Notes: a model not told the origin generated them from the sequence alone. A DNA stretch of 28,741 nucleotides from an uncultured Bacteroidales bacterium (GCA_949123685.1 CASBHZ010000038.1:1-28741); one strand, 5' to 3'; positions 8,516 through 17,507 are shown, counted from the stretch's first letter. Translations and numbers: made by a program.

Positions 8516-8537
8516 GGGACGCAACAATTTGCGCCCC
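8516..8537 (-). terminator. Terminator-like or attenuator hairpin before the COG0523 gene
   Basis: The arms 8516-8524 and 8529-8537 pair in eight of nine positions around a 4-base loop. On the minus strand a short T-run (TTTTA, plus 8511-8515) follows. It lies only about 25 bp before the GTPase ATG and about 50 bp after the stop of the preceding gene. It may end the upstream transcript or act as an attenuator in the GTPase leader. Confidence 0.5.
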
Positions 8538-8562
8538 TTTATAAATTAAGTATCATCTATTT

Positions 8563-8580
8563 AACAATTATATAATTGTT
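8563..8580. promoter_or_regulatory. 18-bp perfect palindrome, candidate operator
   Basis: AACAATTATATAATTGTT is perfectly self-complementary and sits 70-90 bp upstream of the metal GTPase start, in the gap after the preceding gene. COG0523 genes are often under Zur control, so a metalloregulator site is possible. However, it does not match the 7-1-7 palindrome near the Fur-family gene in this window. Confidence 0.4.
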
Positions 8581-8587
8581 TTAGTTG

Positions 8588-8998
8588 CTATGACAGATGT
8601 TGCCGAAGAGATGTCGTTGCATATGGCGGGACAGAAGGATCCTTCTCTATTTCTTCTGCAAGTTCGCAAGCGAATGGCAAGCGTTTTAGCAGACGAAAAG
8701 ATAACATGTCGCTCTCTTCCGGAGTCCGTACAGAACGAATTAGCTCCAAAGCTTTCGTTTTAGAGACTTCATCTGTCGGGAAAAGATATGTTGCTAGTAT
8801 GCGTGATTCCCGCACGTCCATATCATTCCAGAGGGTGTCTGCCAGTTCCGATGATGGCTGTAGGTCTCCGGCTATTGCTGCGATCTGGGGAATCTGCAAT
8901 CCGAAAATCATCTTGTATGGCATTCCGGCTTTCCGCAAAGTGTCGGCTATGACACCATTGCGGAAAGTGAAAAAGCTTTTCTTTATATTCTGAAGCAT
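8588..8998 (-). CDS. HEAT-like protein related to DNA alkylation repeat (AlkD-like) proteins
   Basis: This small 136-aa all-helical protein shows stretches such as WNDMDVRESRILATYLF and SFRLLKRLPFACELAEEI that resemble AlkD-type HEAT-like repeats. Full-length AlkD proteins are about 230 aa, so this covers only part of the fold. I cannot see the catalytic residues of AlkD glycosylases with confidence, so DNA repair activity is not shown. It has no signal peptide. The gene follows the M49 peptidase by 25 bp, and that gap holds a copy of the boundary repeat. It may be co-transcribed with the genes upstream. A generic HEAT scaffold protein is the alternative. Confidence 0.5.
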   Translation of the reverse strand: MLQNIKKSFFTFRNGVIADTLRKAGMPYKMIFGLQIPQIAAIAGDLQPSSELADTLWNDMDVRESRILATYLFPTDEVSKTKALELIRSVRTPEESDMLSFRLLKRLPFACELAEEIEKDPSVPPYATTSLRQHLS

Positions 8999-9009
8999 TC
9001 CGTTTTTTG

Positions 9010-9026
9010 TTTTAAACAGCTTCTTA
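9010..9026. repeat. Boundary repeat copy after the M49 peptidase stop
   Basis: TTTTAAACAGCTTCTTA on the plus strand. On the coding strand it reads TAAGAAGCTGTTTAAAA, and its first three bases are the peptidase stop codon. It is the same motif as the ends of the 155-bp element. Confidence 0.75.
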
Positions 9027-11096
9027 TTTTACCGAACAGGATTTTGCACCCGGTTTGGCTGTAAGTGGAGAATAGTCACGACTGAGGCGGAGCATCTGCT
9101 CTACATAATTCTCAGGATATGATATCTCTATGTCCGTGATTTCCCCTGTAGCATTGGTCACGGGAGTGTAGACAGGATTGATGAAACCGCGATAAGGGGG
9201 AATGTCAAGTTTGGAATAACGTGAAAGTACTTCCTTATGCAGTTTGGGATCAACTTTGACGGCATATTTCATTACAAGGTCGTTACCGGCATTGTAGTCG
9301 CCTTCGCTCTTGATTCGTTGCACGTTAGCGAGTAATTGACCGAACAGTTCACGCAACTTAGGATAGTCATTGACTTTTACATATGTTTTACCACCTTTCT
9401 TAGTCAGTTCCACAACGTCTTTGCCTCCCTTGGCTTTTTTACGACCGTTTTCAAGAACCCAGCGTGCTATCAGCTGGCGATTGCGCATGTGTGCCTCCTC
9501 AACATCTTTACCCGGCTCAATACGGTTAAGCTGTGTCATAAGTCCGTTAAGCAGGTATTTGTAATACTCAGCTTTGTATGCTTCCGGATTGTCAAGGATG
9601 CCAAGTTCAAGAAGCTTGGGATCTGCGAGATAATAAAGGGCGAAAAGGTCTGCGCGTGTTTCCTCGAGTGTTGAGCCATGCTCTTTGAGGGCATCGGGGT
9701 CTACTCCGGGAAGAAGTTTGCCCGAACCATGTCCGAGACATTCATGCAGGTCGGTGTGAAGCATATCCGTAATGTAAAGATAATCTTCCATTATCTTGCG
9801 TGTCGGGGCATCTATCACAAATTCTTCGCTGAAACCATTTCCGTGTGAAGCCATCTCATATGCTTCAGTGATATTCTCAAGAGTCACTGACTTTGAACCG
9901 TGTTGGGCACGGATCCAGTTGGAGTTTGGAAGGTTTATACCGATAGCCGTTGCAGGAAATGCATCGCCTGCAAGCATTGCCGCAGTGATCACTTTGGCTG
10001 AAACTCCCTTCACCTTATCTTTCTTGAAACGTTTGTCTACCGGAGAATTATCCTCGAACCATTGAGCATTGGAAGATATTGTTTCTGTGCGTGCCGAAGA
10101 TTTTCCGTTGCGGAAATTCACATAAGATTCCCATGCTCCTGTCATTCCGAGAGGATCACCATAGCTTTCGATGAAACCGTTAACGAAGTCTATATCTGAT
10201 TTTGTATCTTCCGCCCAAAGGATGGAGTATTCATCGAAGATGCGTAGGTCTCCGGTGATATAGAAATCTATCAGTTTTGTAATATATGCCTTCTGAGCAT
10301 CGTTTTCAGCAACATTCTTAGCCATGTCAAGCCAATATATAATCTGTGCTATCGCCGGTCCATAAACCCCGTTAAGGCTATAATGCTGTTCCTTGATCTT
10401 GCCGTTTTCTTTGACCACACGTGAGTTCAGTCCATAAGAAATAGGTGTCGGATCGTTAGCTTTCTTGATTGAATTATAATATGCTTCCACTTCCGCTTGC
10501 GTCACGCCTTCTCCATAAAGATTGTTGGCGGAAGTGGCTATAACGTCCTGTGTGCCGTCCTGGTTAACACGCTTGGGCATAACGGCAGGATCAAAAATCA
10601 CGGGCAAGAGAACGCTCATCATCTGTTCGCGTGTCTGTCCCGGGTTTAACGGGAGGCAGCAGTTATGAAGTTTTGCCACCTGCTCTTCAAGGAATGCCTG
10701 TGAAAATTCAGGTTGGAACTTATCGGTAGAGTAATGATGGTGAATGCCATTGCCGAACCATACCTGCTTAAGGTATTTTTCAAAAGCCTTGAAATCTTTT
10801 GAATTGCGGTCTCCGTTATATTTGGTGTAAACCTTTTCAAGGAGTTGACGTATCTGCAGATTGTAGCGACCGTTCTGATCCCAGATAATGTCCCTGCCCA
10901 TCTGCGCTGCCTGCGACAGATAGTAGAGCATTTTTTTCTGCTCAAGTGTCAGACGGGAATACTCAGGAACTTCATAGCGAAGCACCTCAATATCGGCGAA
11001 GCGGTCTACCTTAAACTGGAAATCTTTGTTTTCTACGGCATTGGCACCGGCTGAAGCCATGGTGGCAATCATTAATGTCGGAAGAATCTTTTTCAT
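9024..11096 (-). CDS. Dipeptidyl peptidase III-like zinc peptidase (family M49)
   Basis: This 690-aa protein has an N-terminal signal peptide (MKKILPTLMIATMASAGANA), so it is exported. The zinc site is the M49 signature HECLGH at residues 451-456 followed by EETRAD at 478-483; the two His and the second Glu bind zinc and the first Glu is catalytic. Family members remove dipeptides from the N-terminus of peptides. The length fits the M49 family (about 650-720 aa). It lies between rlmI (41 bp upstream) and the AlkD-like gene (25 bp downstream). Its periplasmic role is probably peptide nutrient breakdown, an inference from the signal peptide. Confidence 0.85.
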   Translation of the reverse strand: MKKILPTLMIATMASAGANAVENKDFQFKVDRFADIEVLRYEVPEYSRLTLEQKKMLYYLSQAAQMGRDIIWDQNGRYNLQIRQLLEKVYTKYNGDRNSKDFKAFEKYLKQVWFGNGIHHHYSTDKFQPEFSQAFLEEQVAKLHNCCLPLNPGQTREQMMSVLLPVIFDPAVMPKRVNQDGTQDVIATSANNLYGEGVTQAEVEAYYNSIKKANDPTPISYGLNSRVVKENGKIKEQHYSLNGVYGPAIAQIIYWLDMAKNVAENDAQKAYITKLIDFYITGDLRIFDEYSILWAEDTKSDIDFVNGFIESYGDPLGMTGAWESYVNFRNGKSSARTETISSNAQWFEDNSPVDKRFKKDKVKGVSAKVITAAMLAGDAFPATAIGINLPNSNWIRAQHGSKSVTLENITEAYEMASHGNGFSEEFVIDAPTRKIMEDYLYITDMLHTDLHECLGHGSGKLLPGVDPDALKEHGSTLEETRADLFALYYLADPKLLELGILDNPEAYKAEYYKYLLNGLMTQLNRIEPGKDVEEAHMRNRQLIARWVLENGRKKAKGGKDVVELTKKGGKTYVKVNDYPKLRELFGQLLANVQRIKSEGDYNAGNDLVMKYAVKVDPKLHKEVLSRYSKLDIPPYRGFINPVYTPVTNATGEITDIEISYPENYVEQMLRLSRDYSPLTAKPGAKSCSVK

Positions 11097-11137
11097 GTGT
11101 ATTCGTGTTTGGTTTTAAGCTTTTGAGCTTTTGAGCT

Positions 11138-12319
11138 TTATTCTACATATAGCACCAGACCTTTGAGATATTCACCCTCCGGGTGAGAGATATCTACCGG
11201 ATGGTCGGCAGGTTGGGTTAGTTGATGAAGGATGCGCACCTTGCGTCCTGATTTGGCAGCGGCAGTGAAGACTGCCATGCGGAACATATCCTTTGTAATC
11301 GCTTGCGAACAAGAGAATGTGAATAGTACGCCTCCGCTTTTGATTTTTTCAAAGGCTCGCGCATTGAGTTTGCGATAACCGATCAACCCGTTTTTGATTG
11401 CACCGCGATGTTTTGCGAATGCAGGGGGATCAAGGATGATCAGGTCATATTTGTCACTTTCCATATCGGAAAGGAATTTGAATGCGTCCACATCGTGAGT
11501 GCGGTGGCGGCTGTCGTCCGGGAAGTTGAGTGCGATATTGGCATCGGTAAGCGCCACGGCTTTAGATGACGAATCGACAGAGTCTACGCTCAATGCCCCG
11601 CCCCGCATGGCGTATACGGAAAATCCTCCAGTGTAACAGAACATATTGAGCACATGCCTGCCTTTTGAGTAACTCTCAAGCAATTTGCGGTTTTCGCGTT
11701 GGTCAACGAAGAATCCGGTCTTCTGTCCTTTGAGCCAGTCTATATTGAATTGAAGTCCGTTTTCCAATGCTATATTGCCATCGTAGTTGCCGATAAGATA
11801 TTCATTATCCGGATCAAGGTGTGCCTTGTAGGGAAGAGTGGTATCGCTCTTGTAATATACGTTGCGGATGCGGGCGTCGGGAAGCATGGTGAGTGCTTCT
11901 GCTATTTTATGACGTGCGAAATGCATTCCCGGCGAATGTGCCTGCATTACGGCTGTGTCGCCATATATGTCTATCACAAGTCCCGGAAGGAAATCACCCT
12001 CTCCATGCACCAGGCGGAAACAAGTGTTGTCATCGCGGATGAGTCCGAGTGCCTTGCGCAGTGTGAAAGCAGAAGTTAAACGACGACTGAAAAAATCATC
12101 AGATATATGGTCGACTCCAAATTCAAGTATCCTGACGGCAATGCTGCCGATCTGATAGTGTCCCGCTCCCAATATGTTTCCTTTGGCATCGGTGACACAC
12201 ACCTCGTCACCCTCTTCAAGTTCGGGAGGAAGGGAGGCTATGGCTCCTGAAAACACCCAAGGGTGATGGCGTAGGATGGATTCCTCCTTGCCGTTTCTTA
12301 ATTTTATTTCTTTTTTCAT
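11138..12319 (-). CDS. rlmI: 23S rRNA m5C1962 methyltransferase RlmI-type
   Basis: 393 aa from ATG at 12319; a TTG nine bases upstream would be less usual. The N-terminal PUA-like domain covers about residues 1-75 (HHPWVFSGAI, GDEVCVTDAKGNILGAGHY). It is followed by a Rossmann methyltransferase with the SAM-binding stretch VLNMFCYTGGFSVYA and the motif DPPAFAKHRG. The late FTFSCSQAI stretch carries the cysteine typical of m5C methyltransferases. RlmI (YccW) methylates C1962 of 23S rRNA in Escherichia coli. It sits 24 bp after rseP and probably shares its transcript. Confidence 0.85.
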   Translation of the reverse strand: MKKEIKLRNGKEESILRHHPWVFSGAIASLPPELEEGDEVCVTDAKGNILGAGHYQIGSIAVRILEFGVDHISDDFFSRRLTSAFTLRKALGLIRDDNTCFRLVHGEGDFLPGLVIDIYGDTAVMQAHSPGMHFARHKIAEALTMLPDARIRNVYYKSDTTLPYKAHLDPDNEYLIGNYDGNIALENGLQFNIDWLKGQKTGFFVDQRENRKLLESYSKGRHVLNMFCYTGGFSVYAMRGGALSVDSVDSSSKAVALTDANIALNFPDDSRHRTHDVDAFKFLSDMESDKYDLIILDPPAFAKHRGAIKNGLIGYRKLNARAFEKIKSGGVLFTFSCSQAITKDMFRMAVFTAAAKSGRKVRILHQLTQPADHPVDISHPEGEYLKGLVLYVE

Positions 12320-12343
12320 TTTATTCAAATTTAATGGCTTAGG

Positions 12344-13792
12344 TTATTTGAAAAGCCTTATAATATCCATTCCGTTGGCATAAACAAGGAGGAAGATAAG
12401 GAGTATCATGCCTGTGATCTGGGCACGTTCCATAAACTTCTCACTTGGAGGACGTCGGAATATTACTTCGTAAATAAGGAACATCACATGTCCGCCGTCG
12501 AGAGCCGGAATGGGAAGTATGTTCATGAATGCGAGTGCCACCGAAAGGAATGCCGCAATGTTCCAGAATGCTATCCAGTTCCATTTTTCCGGGAAGATGG
12601 AACCGATTGCTCCAAATCCACCGATACTGTTGGCTCCTTCTTTGGTGAAGACCATTTTCATAGACTTGGCATATGAAGTGAGCTTTTCTGTTCCCATTTC
12701 TATTCCTCTCGGGATAGACTGGAATATGTTGTATCGTATGTCTTTTGTGTTGAAGAAAGCGGAAGGATTGATTTCAAGACCGACTCCCATTTTTGAGTTG
12801 CCCGACAATTTTACCGATTTAACCAAAGTGTCGACACGTGCTTCGGAACGGCGCAAGATCGTGAAATCCACAGTCTGGTTGTCATGTCCCGGAAGAGTGC
12901 GGAAGAAATCATCAAGAGACGGGGTGGCGATAGTGTCTATTGCGATGATCTCATCTCCTTTCTCGATACCGGCTTTTGCCGCACCTTCACCGGGTGTTAC
13001 CTGGGTGATGCGCGTAGGCATGCGATATGTGAAGAAGTTGACCGTTGCCGTGTCGCTCTTGGCTTCATTCTCAAGGGCAAAGATGAACTTCTCGGGTATA
13101 GTGATGTTGACTGTGTCTTTCCCGTCGCGAAGCACTGTTACCTCTTTTGCCTGTATCATTTTTATACGTGCCTCTACCGGATTCTCAAGTTTTTCACCGT
13201 CTGCCGTCAGCGGAATGTCTCCATTGTGAAATCCTGCCTTGCGGGCGGCTCCTGAATATGTGAATCCCATTTTGGCATCCTGCACCGGTACGTATTTCTC
13301 ACCGGTTGCATACACGAGTCCTGCATATATCACGATTGCGAGAAGGAAATTGAAAAGCACGCCGGCAATCATGATCAATAGTCTTTGCCATGCCGGTTTT
13401 GAGCGAAATTCCCATTTCTGTGCCGGTTTTTTCATCTGCTCGGTATCCATTGATTCGTCGATCATTCCGGCTATCTTGCAATAACCTCCGAGCGGCAACC
13501 AGCCTATGCCATATTCAGTATCGCCCCAGAATGAAGATTTTTTCTTTTGACCTGACTCTGCATCTGATTCATCGGAAGGTGCTCCCTTAAATCTTTTGGT
13601 TTTGCCGAAACCGCCGAAATAACGTTTGGGTTTCCATTTGAACAGTTCGGTCCAAGGATCGAAGAATATGTAGAATTTTTCAACTCTTACGCCGAATATA
13701 CGGGCGAAGAAAAAGTGACCAAATTCATGAATAATAACGAGAATTGCGAACGCAAGTATAAGCTGGACAGCTTTTATAAGAAATGTCTCCAA
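12344..13792 (-). CDS. rseP: RIP zinc metalloprotease RseP (site-2 protease)
   Basis: 482-aa inner-membrane protease. The first membrane segment carries the zinc motif HEFGH at residues 22-26, and the last third carries NILPIPALDGGHVMF, the second conserved active-site motif. Two PDZ-like domains lie between (GFHNGDIPLTADG and GIEKGDEIIAID). A charged segment after the first helix is rich in Lys, Ser and Asp. Site-2 proteases cut membrane-bound anti-sigma factors and remnant signal peptides. The gene starts 12 bp after dxr, an arrangement common in Bacteroidales, and overlaps no other gene. Confidence 0.93.
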   Translation of the reverse strand: METFLIKAVQLILAFAILVIIHEFGHFFFARIFGVRVEKFYIFFDPWTELFKWKPKRYFGGFGKTKRFKGAPSDESDAESGQKKKSSFWGDTEYGIGWLPLGGYCKIAGMIDESMDTEQMKKPAQKWEFRSKPAWQRLLIMIAGVLFNFLLAIVIYAGLVYATGEKYVPVQDAKMGFTYSGAARKAGFHNGDIPLTADGEKLENPVEARIKMIQAKEVTVLRDGKDTVNITIPEKFIFALENEAKSDTATVNFFTYRMPTRITQVTPGEGAAKAGIEKGDEIIAIDTIATPSLDDFFRTLPGHDNQTVDFTILRRSEARVDTLVKSVKLSGNSKMGVGLEINPSAFFNTKDIRYNIFQSIPRGIEMGTEKLTSYAKSMKMVFTKEGANSIGGFGAIGSIFPEKWNWIAFWNIAAFLSVALAFMNILPIPALDGGHVMFLIYEVIFRRPPSEKFMERAQITGMILLIFLLVYANGMDIIRLFK

Positions 13793-13804
13793 GTTCTTTA
13801 TTTT

Positions 13805-14989
13805 TTAATTCGTGAATGTATTGTTTTTTAGAGCTTCTTCCGCACGTGCACGCGCTTCAGTATTGCTTTCTATGAGGTCGGAGAGGTATATGTCTGTTAT
13901 CAGAGGGGTCTTGTTCATGACGTGGCTCACCAATCGCGGAATATCCATGAAGCGTATCTTGCCTTCGAGGAATGCGGCAACAGCCACTTCATTTGCCGCG
14001 TTGAGGATGCAAGGCATGTTACCTCCTGTGGCAATGGCATCGAATGCATATTGAAGAAGTGGAAATCTGGACATGTCGGGAGCTTCGAATGTCAGGTTTG
14101 AATATTGTGCGAGCTCCAATGGCTTGCGGCTGCTCGTAAGCCTTTCGGGATAGCTCAGCGCGTAGCGTATGGGCAGATGCATGTCAGGCACCCCCAACTG
14201 TGCTTTTACGGAACCGTCGATAAATTCCACCATTGAATGCACGATAGATTGCGGATGGACAGCGATCTCTATCTGTTCGGGAGGACAGTCGAAAAGCCAT
14301 CTTGCCTCGATCATCTCGAATCCTTTGTTCATCATTGAAGCGGAATCGATGGTTACTTTAGCTCCCATGTCCCAATTGGGGTGATTAAGGGCGTCTTCAA
14401 CCGTTACGTCTTCGAGTTGTCTGATAGTTTTTGTGCGGAACGGTCCGCCACTTGCTGTCAATATAATTTTAGCGATACTATCGTGGTTTTCCCCGACAAG
14501 GCATTGGAATATGGCGGAATGCTCACTGTCTACAGGTATTATCCTTGAATTGGATTTGCTTATGAGCGAAGTTATCACCTCGCCTGCGACAACAAGAGTT
14601 TCCTTATTTGCCAATGCTATGACTTTCCCTGCTTCAATTGCCTTCACTGTGGGTATTAAGCCGCTGTAGCCAACCATTGCGGTCACAACTATGTCTACTT
14701 CCGGGATTGCCGCCGCATGCGCTATCGCCTCGGCACCGCATTCAATTCGGATAGGGAGGTCATGCAGCGCGTCTCGGAGCTGAGGAAGGAACCGTTCGTT
14801 GGCTATGACAACTTGTTTCGGCATGAATTTACGCGCTTGCGCGGCGAGTAGTTCCCAGTTGCTTGCCGCTGTCAGCACGGTTGCCTGGAAATGCTCGGGA
14901 TGTTCATCTATTATGTCAAGCGTCTGGGTGCCGATTGATCCGGTGGAACCAAGGATCGCTATGTTTTTTTTAGTTATATCCATTTTCAT
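13805..14989 (-). CDS. dxr: 1-deoxy-D-xylulose 5-phosphate reductoisomerase
   Basis: This 394-aa cytoplasmic enzyme makes 2-C-methyl-D-erythritol 4-phosphate from DXP with NADPH, the committed step of the MEP isoprenoid pathway. The NADPH-binding motif GSTGSIG is at residues 14-20. Metal and substrate motifs VDSEHSAIFQCL and SMMNKGFEMIEARWLF follow. Two ATGs are possible, 14989 and 14983; both give a normal length. It lies 25 bp after the LytM-like gene, and that gap carries the boundary repeat, with the sense-strand AACAGCTTCTTTAC touching the start codon. Confidence 0.95.
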   Translation of the reverse strand: MKMDITKKNIAILGSTGSIGTQTLDIIDEHPEHFQATVLTAASNWELLAAQARKFMPKQVVIANERFLPQLRDALHDLPIRIECGAEAIAHAAAIPEVDIVVTAMVGYSGLIPTVKAIEAGKVIALANKETLVVAGEVITSLISKSNSRIIPVDSEHSAIFQCLVGENHDSIAKIILTASGGPFRTKTIRQLEDVTVEDALNHPNWDMGAKVTIDSASMMNKGFEMIEARWLFDCPPEQIEIAVHPQSIVHSMVEFIDGSVKAQLGVPDMHLPIRYALSYPERLTSSRKPLELAQYSNLTFEAPDMSRFPLLQYAFDAIATGGNMPCILNAANEVAVAAFLEGKIRFMDIPRLVSHVMNKTPLITDIYLSDLIESNTEARARAEEALKNNTFTN

Positions 14990-15014
14990 GTAAAGAAGCT
15001 GTTACCACTGTTTT

Positions 15015-15890
15015 TTATCTGCCTCTCGGAGCCTCAAAAGGGGCGTCTTTTATAATTGTGGATGCAGGATTTCCTATATAATCGTAAGGAATGAGCGGCA
15101 AACCATTGTGCCACATCATTACTTCAACATACCTTCTTCCTTTGGCATCCGGTTTTGGACCCATGGCAAGCATCTGCCCGGCAAGTATCGCGTCGCCCGC
15201 CGATACCATAGGAGAACCTAACCTTGCTATGCGTGTCACGAAACCTTTGGCATGCTGGATTATGACTACATATCCACCCTCTGCCGCGGAATAATATGAT
15301 GCAAGGATAGAGCCGTCTGCAACGCTTTTCACGGCTTCGTCGGGAGGCAATATCACAATTGCCTTTTCTTCAGACCTGGATGCAGACGTGAAAACACCGC
15401 TGTCGCTCAATGATGAGAACATCATCCCGTCGGCGGCGAGAGGGGCAATCACAGATATGTTGAAACGTTCACGCTCCTCCATGGCATTCACGAACTTGCG
15501 TTCCAAAGGTGAGGGTGGCAGGAGAGAGTCCGGTGATAATTCCCGTATGTTTGCAGTCATTACCAGAGAGTCTGGAGTAGGGGTGCGTTCAGTATCGAAA
15601 GCTTTTAATATGTTGTCAAGATAAGTTTGGTTTTGTTCGTAAACACCGAGGATAGAGTCAAGTCTCAGAATATTGTCTTCGGAAGCGGACCGTTCTGATT
15701 GTTTCATATATCCCGGTAATAAGGTGCGTAACGGGGTTATCATTACGATCGCTCCCGAGAGGACAATCATAATGATCAATACCGCTCCTGCTGCCGTCCA
15801 TAAAGACAGGGGTGACAGGGAGATGTCTGCCAGATTTTCGAGTCTGGATTCATCTTCGATGCGTATGCGATATTTGGGGTGACGCTTCAT
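15015..15890 (-). CDS. Degenerate LytM/M23-type membrane-anchored protein
   Basis: 291 aa with an N-terminal cytoplasmic stretch, one membrane segment at about 31-54, a helical linker, and a C-terminal LytM-like beta domain (about 145-280). The domain is recognisable from GGYVVIIQHAKGFVTRIARL, VSAGDAILAGQMLAMG and NGLPLIPYDYI. The zinc-binding HxxxD and HxH motifs of active M23 peptidases are missing; the HLHFE position reads VEVMMW. It is therefore probably not a hydrolase but an activator or scaffold, as EnvC and NlpD are for amidases. It is the first gene of the dxr-rseP-rlmI run. A weak -7 box (TAATTTTC on the minus strand) lies at 15917-15924. Confidence 0.7.
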   Translation of the reverse strand: MKRHPKYRIRIEDESRLENLADISLSPLSLWTAAGAVLIIMIVLSGAIVMITPLRTLLPGYMKQSERSASEDNILRLDSILGVYEQNQTYLDNILKAFDTERTPTPDSLVMTANIRELSPDSLLPPSPLERKFVNAMEERERFNISVIAPLAADGMMFSSLSDSGVFTSASRSEEKAIVILPPDEAVKSVADGSILASYYSAAEGGYVVIIQHAKGFVTRIARLGSPMVSAGDAILAGQMLAMGPKPDAKGRRYVEVMMWHNGLPLIPYDYIGNPASTIIKDAPFEAPRGR

Positions 15891-16082
15891 GAAAAAAACA
15901 GTATCGCGAATTTAGCGAAAATTAGTGAGATGATAAGGCATCGGGAGGAATTTTTTACAATATTATCATTAAAATTGACTTTGATGAGCAAACAAAAAAA
16001 ATCATTGCAGTGTTAGATATATAAAAATTGCAAAAAACAATTTAGAAAGTTTTAAAAATTACTTATCTTAAATTAATATTTT

Positions 16083-17333
16083 ATGAAAACAAGAAATCTT
16101 TACTACGCTATCGCGCTTTTTGCCGGAACAGCGGCTTATTGCGCTCCCGCAAATGCACAGGATGTTTTCGTAGATGAGGCTACCACGGTAACCGAATTCA
16201 CATGTGACAACACTACACGCTATTTCTCTAACTGGCGCAACAATTGGTTTATCGAGGTGGAGGCAGGTATCAACCAGCCTTTCGTTGAGCGAGGCAATGC
16301 CAAGACTCCCGGTGATAATGTAAGCCGTCATAAGATGACTCTTACTTATGGTCTCGGTTTCGGTCGTTGGGTGTCTCCATATATCGGATTTCGTATCAAG
16401 GCACTTGGTGGTGCATTGCATTGGGATAACCCGATGGAGCCCGATCTTAAGAATGGTTGGAGCCGTGCGAAACACGTCAACCTTCAGGCTGAGTTCATGT
16501 GGGATATGTTCAATTCACTTGGTGGCGTGAATGACAACCGTGTGTTCTCTATAATTCCTTTCGTAGGTGTCGGTGGTGATGCGACATGGGATTTCCGCAA
16601 TGCACAAGGTGGAGAACCAGCCGGAACTAATGTGTATAACCGTCACAACAAACCAAAAAGCGTGGCATGGTCGCTTCCTGTATCTGCAGGTCTGCAGTTC
16701 CGCTTCCGTCTTTGTGAATATGTAGATTTCTTTGCAGAAGCACGTGCTTCTTTCTATGCTGACACATGGAACAACAGCGTGCATGGCAATTCAATCGATG
16801 CCAACGTAGCGGTTCTCGGCGGTTTCAATTTCAATATCGGCGGACGTCAGTTCAACACATTCAACCAGTGTGCATATGTTTCTCAGATCGCAGCCCTTAA
16901 CGGACAGGTGAATGATCTCCGTGCTCAGCTTCTTGCATGTGGCGAAGAGGTAGCGGCGCTTCAGGCTCAGCTTCCTTGTCCCGAACCGGTTCAGAAAGAT
17001 TGTGTGGACGCTCCCCTTATGACAACAGTGCGTTTCACTATCAACTCTGACAAGATCATGCCTACAGAGGAGGTGAATGTCTACAATATGGCTGAATGGC
17101 TGAAGGCTAATCCTGAAGAGAAAGTAGTTATCTGCGGTTATGCCGATAAGGACACCGGTACATCCGAATACAATATGGCTCTTTCAGAGAAACGTGCAAA
17201 TGCGGTTGCTGACGCTCTCGTTAACACTTACGGAATCAGCCGCGATCGTCTGACAATCAAATATGACGGTTCTGACACTCAGCCTTACAGCACTAACGAC
17301 TGGAACCGTATCGTGATTTTCACTCAGAAATAA
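16083..17333 (+). CDS. OmpA-family outer-membrane protein
   Basis: 416 aa. The signal peptide ends in PANAQ (about residue 26). An eight-strand-type beta barrel covers about residues 45-260. A short coiled coil (IAALNGQVNDLRAQLLACGE) and a Pro-Cys linker follow. The C-terminal OmpA domain (about 310-416) has the peptidoglycan-binding pattern YADKDTGTSEYNMALSEKRA. It anchors the outer membrane to peptidoglycan. The 192-bp gap upstream (15891-16082) is very AT-rich, typical of strongly expressed Bacteroidetes OMP genes, and I found no exact TAnnTTTG there. A strong terminator follows the gene. Confidence 0.9.
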   Translation: MKTRNLYYAIALFAGTAAYCAPANAQDVFVDEATTVTEFTCDNTTRYFSNWRNNWFIEVEAGINQPFVERGNAKTPGDNVSRHKMTLTYGLGFGRWVSPYIGFRIKALGGALHWDNPMEPDLKNGWSRAKHVNLQAEFMWDMFNSLGGVNDNRVFSIIPFVGVGGDATWDFRNAQGGEPAGTNVYNRHNKPKSVAWSLPVSAGLQFRFRLCEYVDFFAEARASFYADTWNNSVHGNSIDANVAVLGGFNFNIGGRQFNTFNQCAYVSQIAALNGQVNDLRAQLLACGEEVAALQAQLPCPEPVQKDCVDAPLMTTVRFTINSDKIMPTEEVNVYNMAEWLKANPEEKVVICGYADKDTGTSEYNMALSEKRANAVADALVNTYGISRDRLTIKYDGSDTQPYSTNDWNRIVIFTQK

Positions 17334-17385
17334 AAACGATTCATGAATCCATGAAAGGTAAATAATATAATTCTTCGTAACGGCA

Positions 17386-17416
17386 GGGGACCTCGCTTTG
17401 GTGAGGTCCCCTTTTT
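17386..17416 (+). terminator. Intrinsic terminator after the OmpA-family gene
   Basis: A perfect 9-bp GC-rich stem (GGGGACCTC at 17386-17394, GAGGTCCCC at 17403-17411) has an 8-base loop and is followed by TTTTT. It lies about 50 bp after the stop codon and separates this gene from gdhA. Confidence 0.9.
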
Positions 17417-17463
17417 GTTGTGTTTTTATAGCTGCAAAACATAAAAAAATACTTGCGATTTAT

Positions 17464-17494
17464 TTTGTGGAGTTAAATAAAGTTTGTAAGTTTG
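17464..17494 (+). promoter_or_regulatory. Promoter of gdhA
   Basis: TAAGTTTG at 17487-17494 matches TAnnTTTG, with TTTG at 17464-17467 about 19 bp upstream as the -33 element. Transcription would start near 17500 and leave a leader of about 100 bases before ATG 17604. That leader holds two hairpins, described separately. Confidence 0.7.
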
Positions 17495-17507
17495 CAGCAT
17501 TGAAATT

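Noticed and set aside
8492..8527. Upstream TTG start for the COG0523 GTPase
   Set aside because: The extra 12 residues fall on a hairpin leader, and the ATG at 8491 gives the normal family N-terminus just before the Walker A motif.
15974..15988. TGACTTTG as a promoter -7 box of the OmpA-family gene
   Set aside because: It deviates from TAnnTTTG at the second base and has no TTG at the -33 spacing, so I did not list it as a feature.
16925..16934. CAGCTTCTTG inside the OmpA-family gene, similar to the boundary repeat
   Set aside because: It lies in frame within conserved coding sequence (AQLLA) and lacks the flanking TTTAAA, so it is chance similarity.
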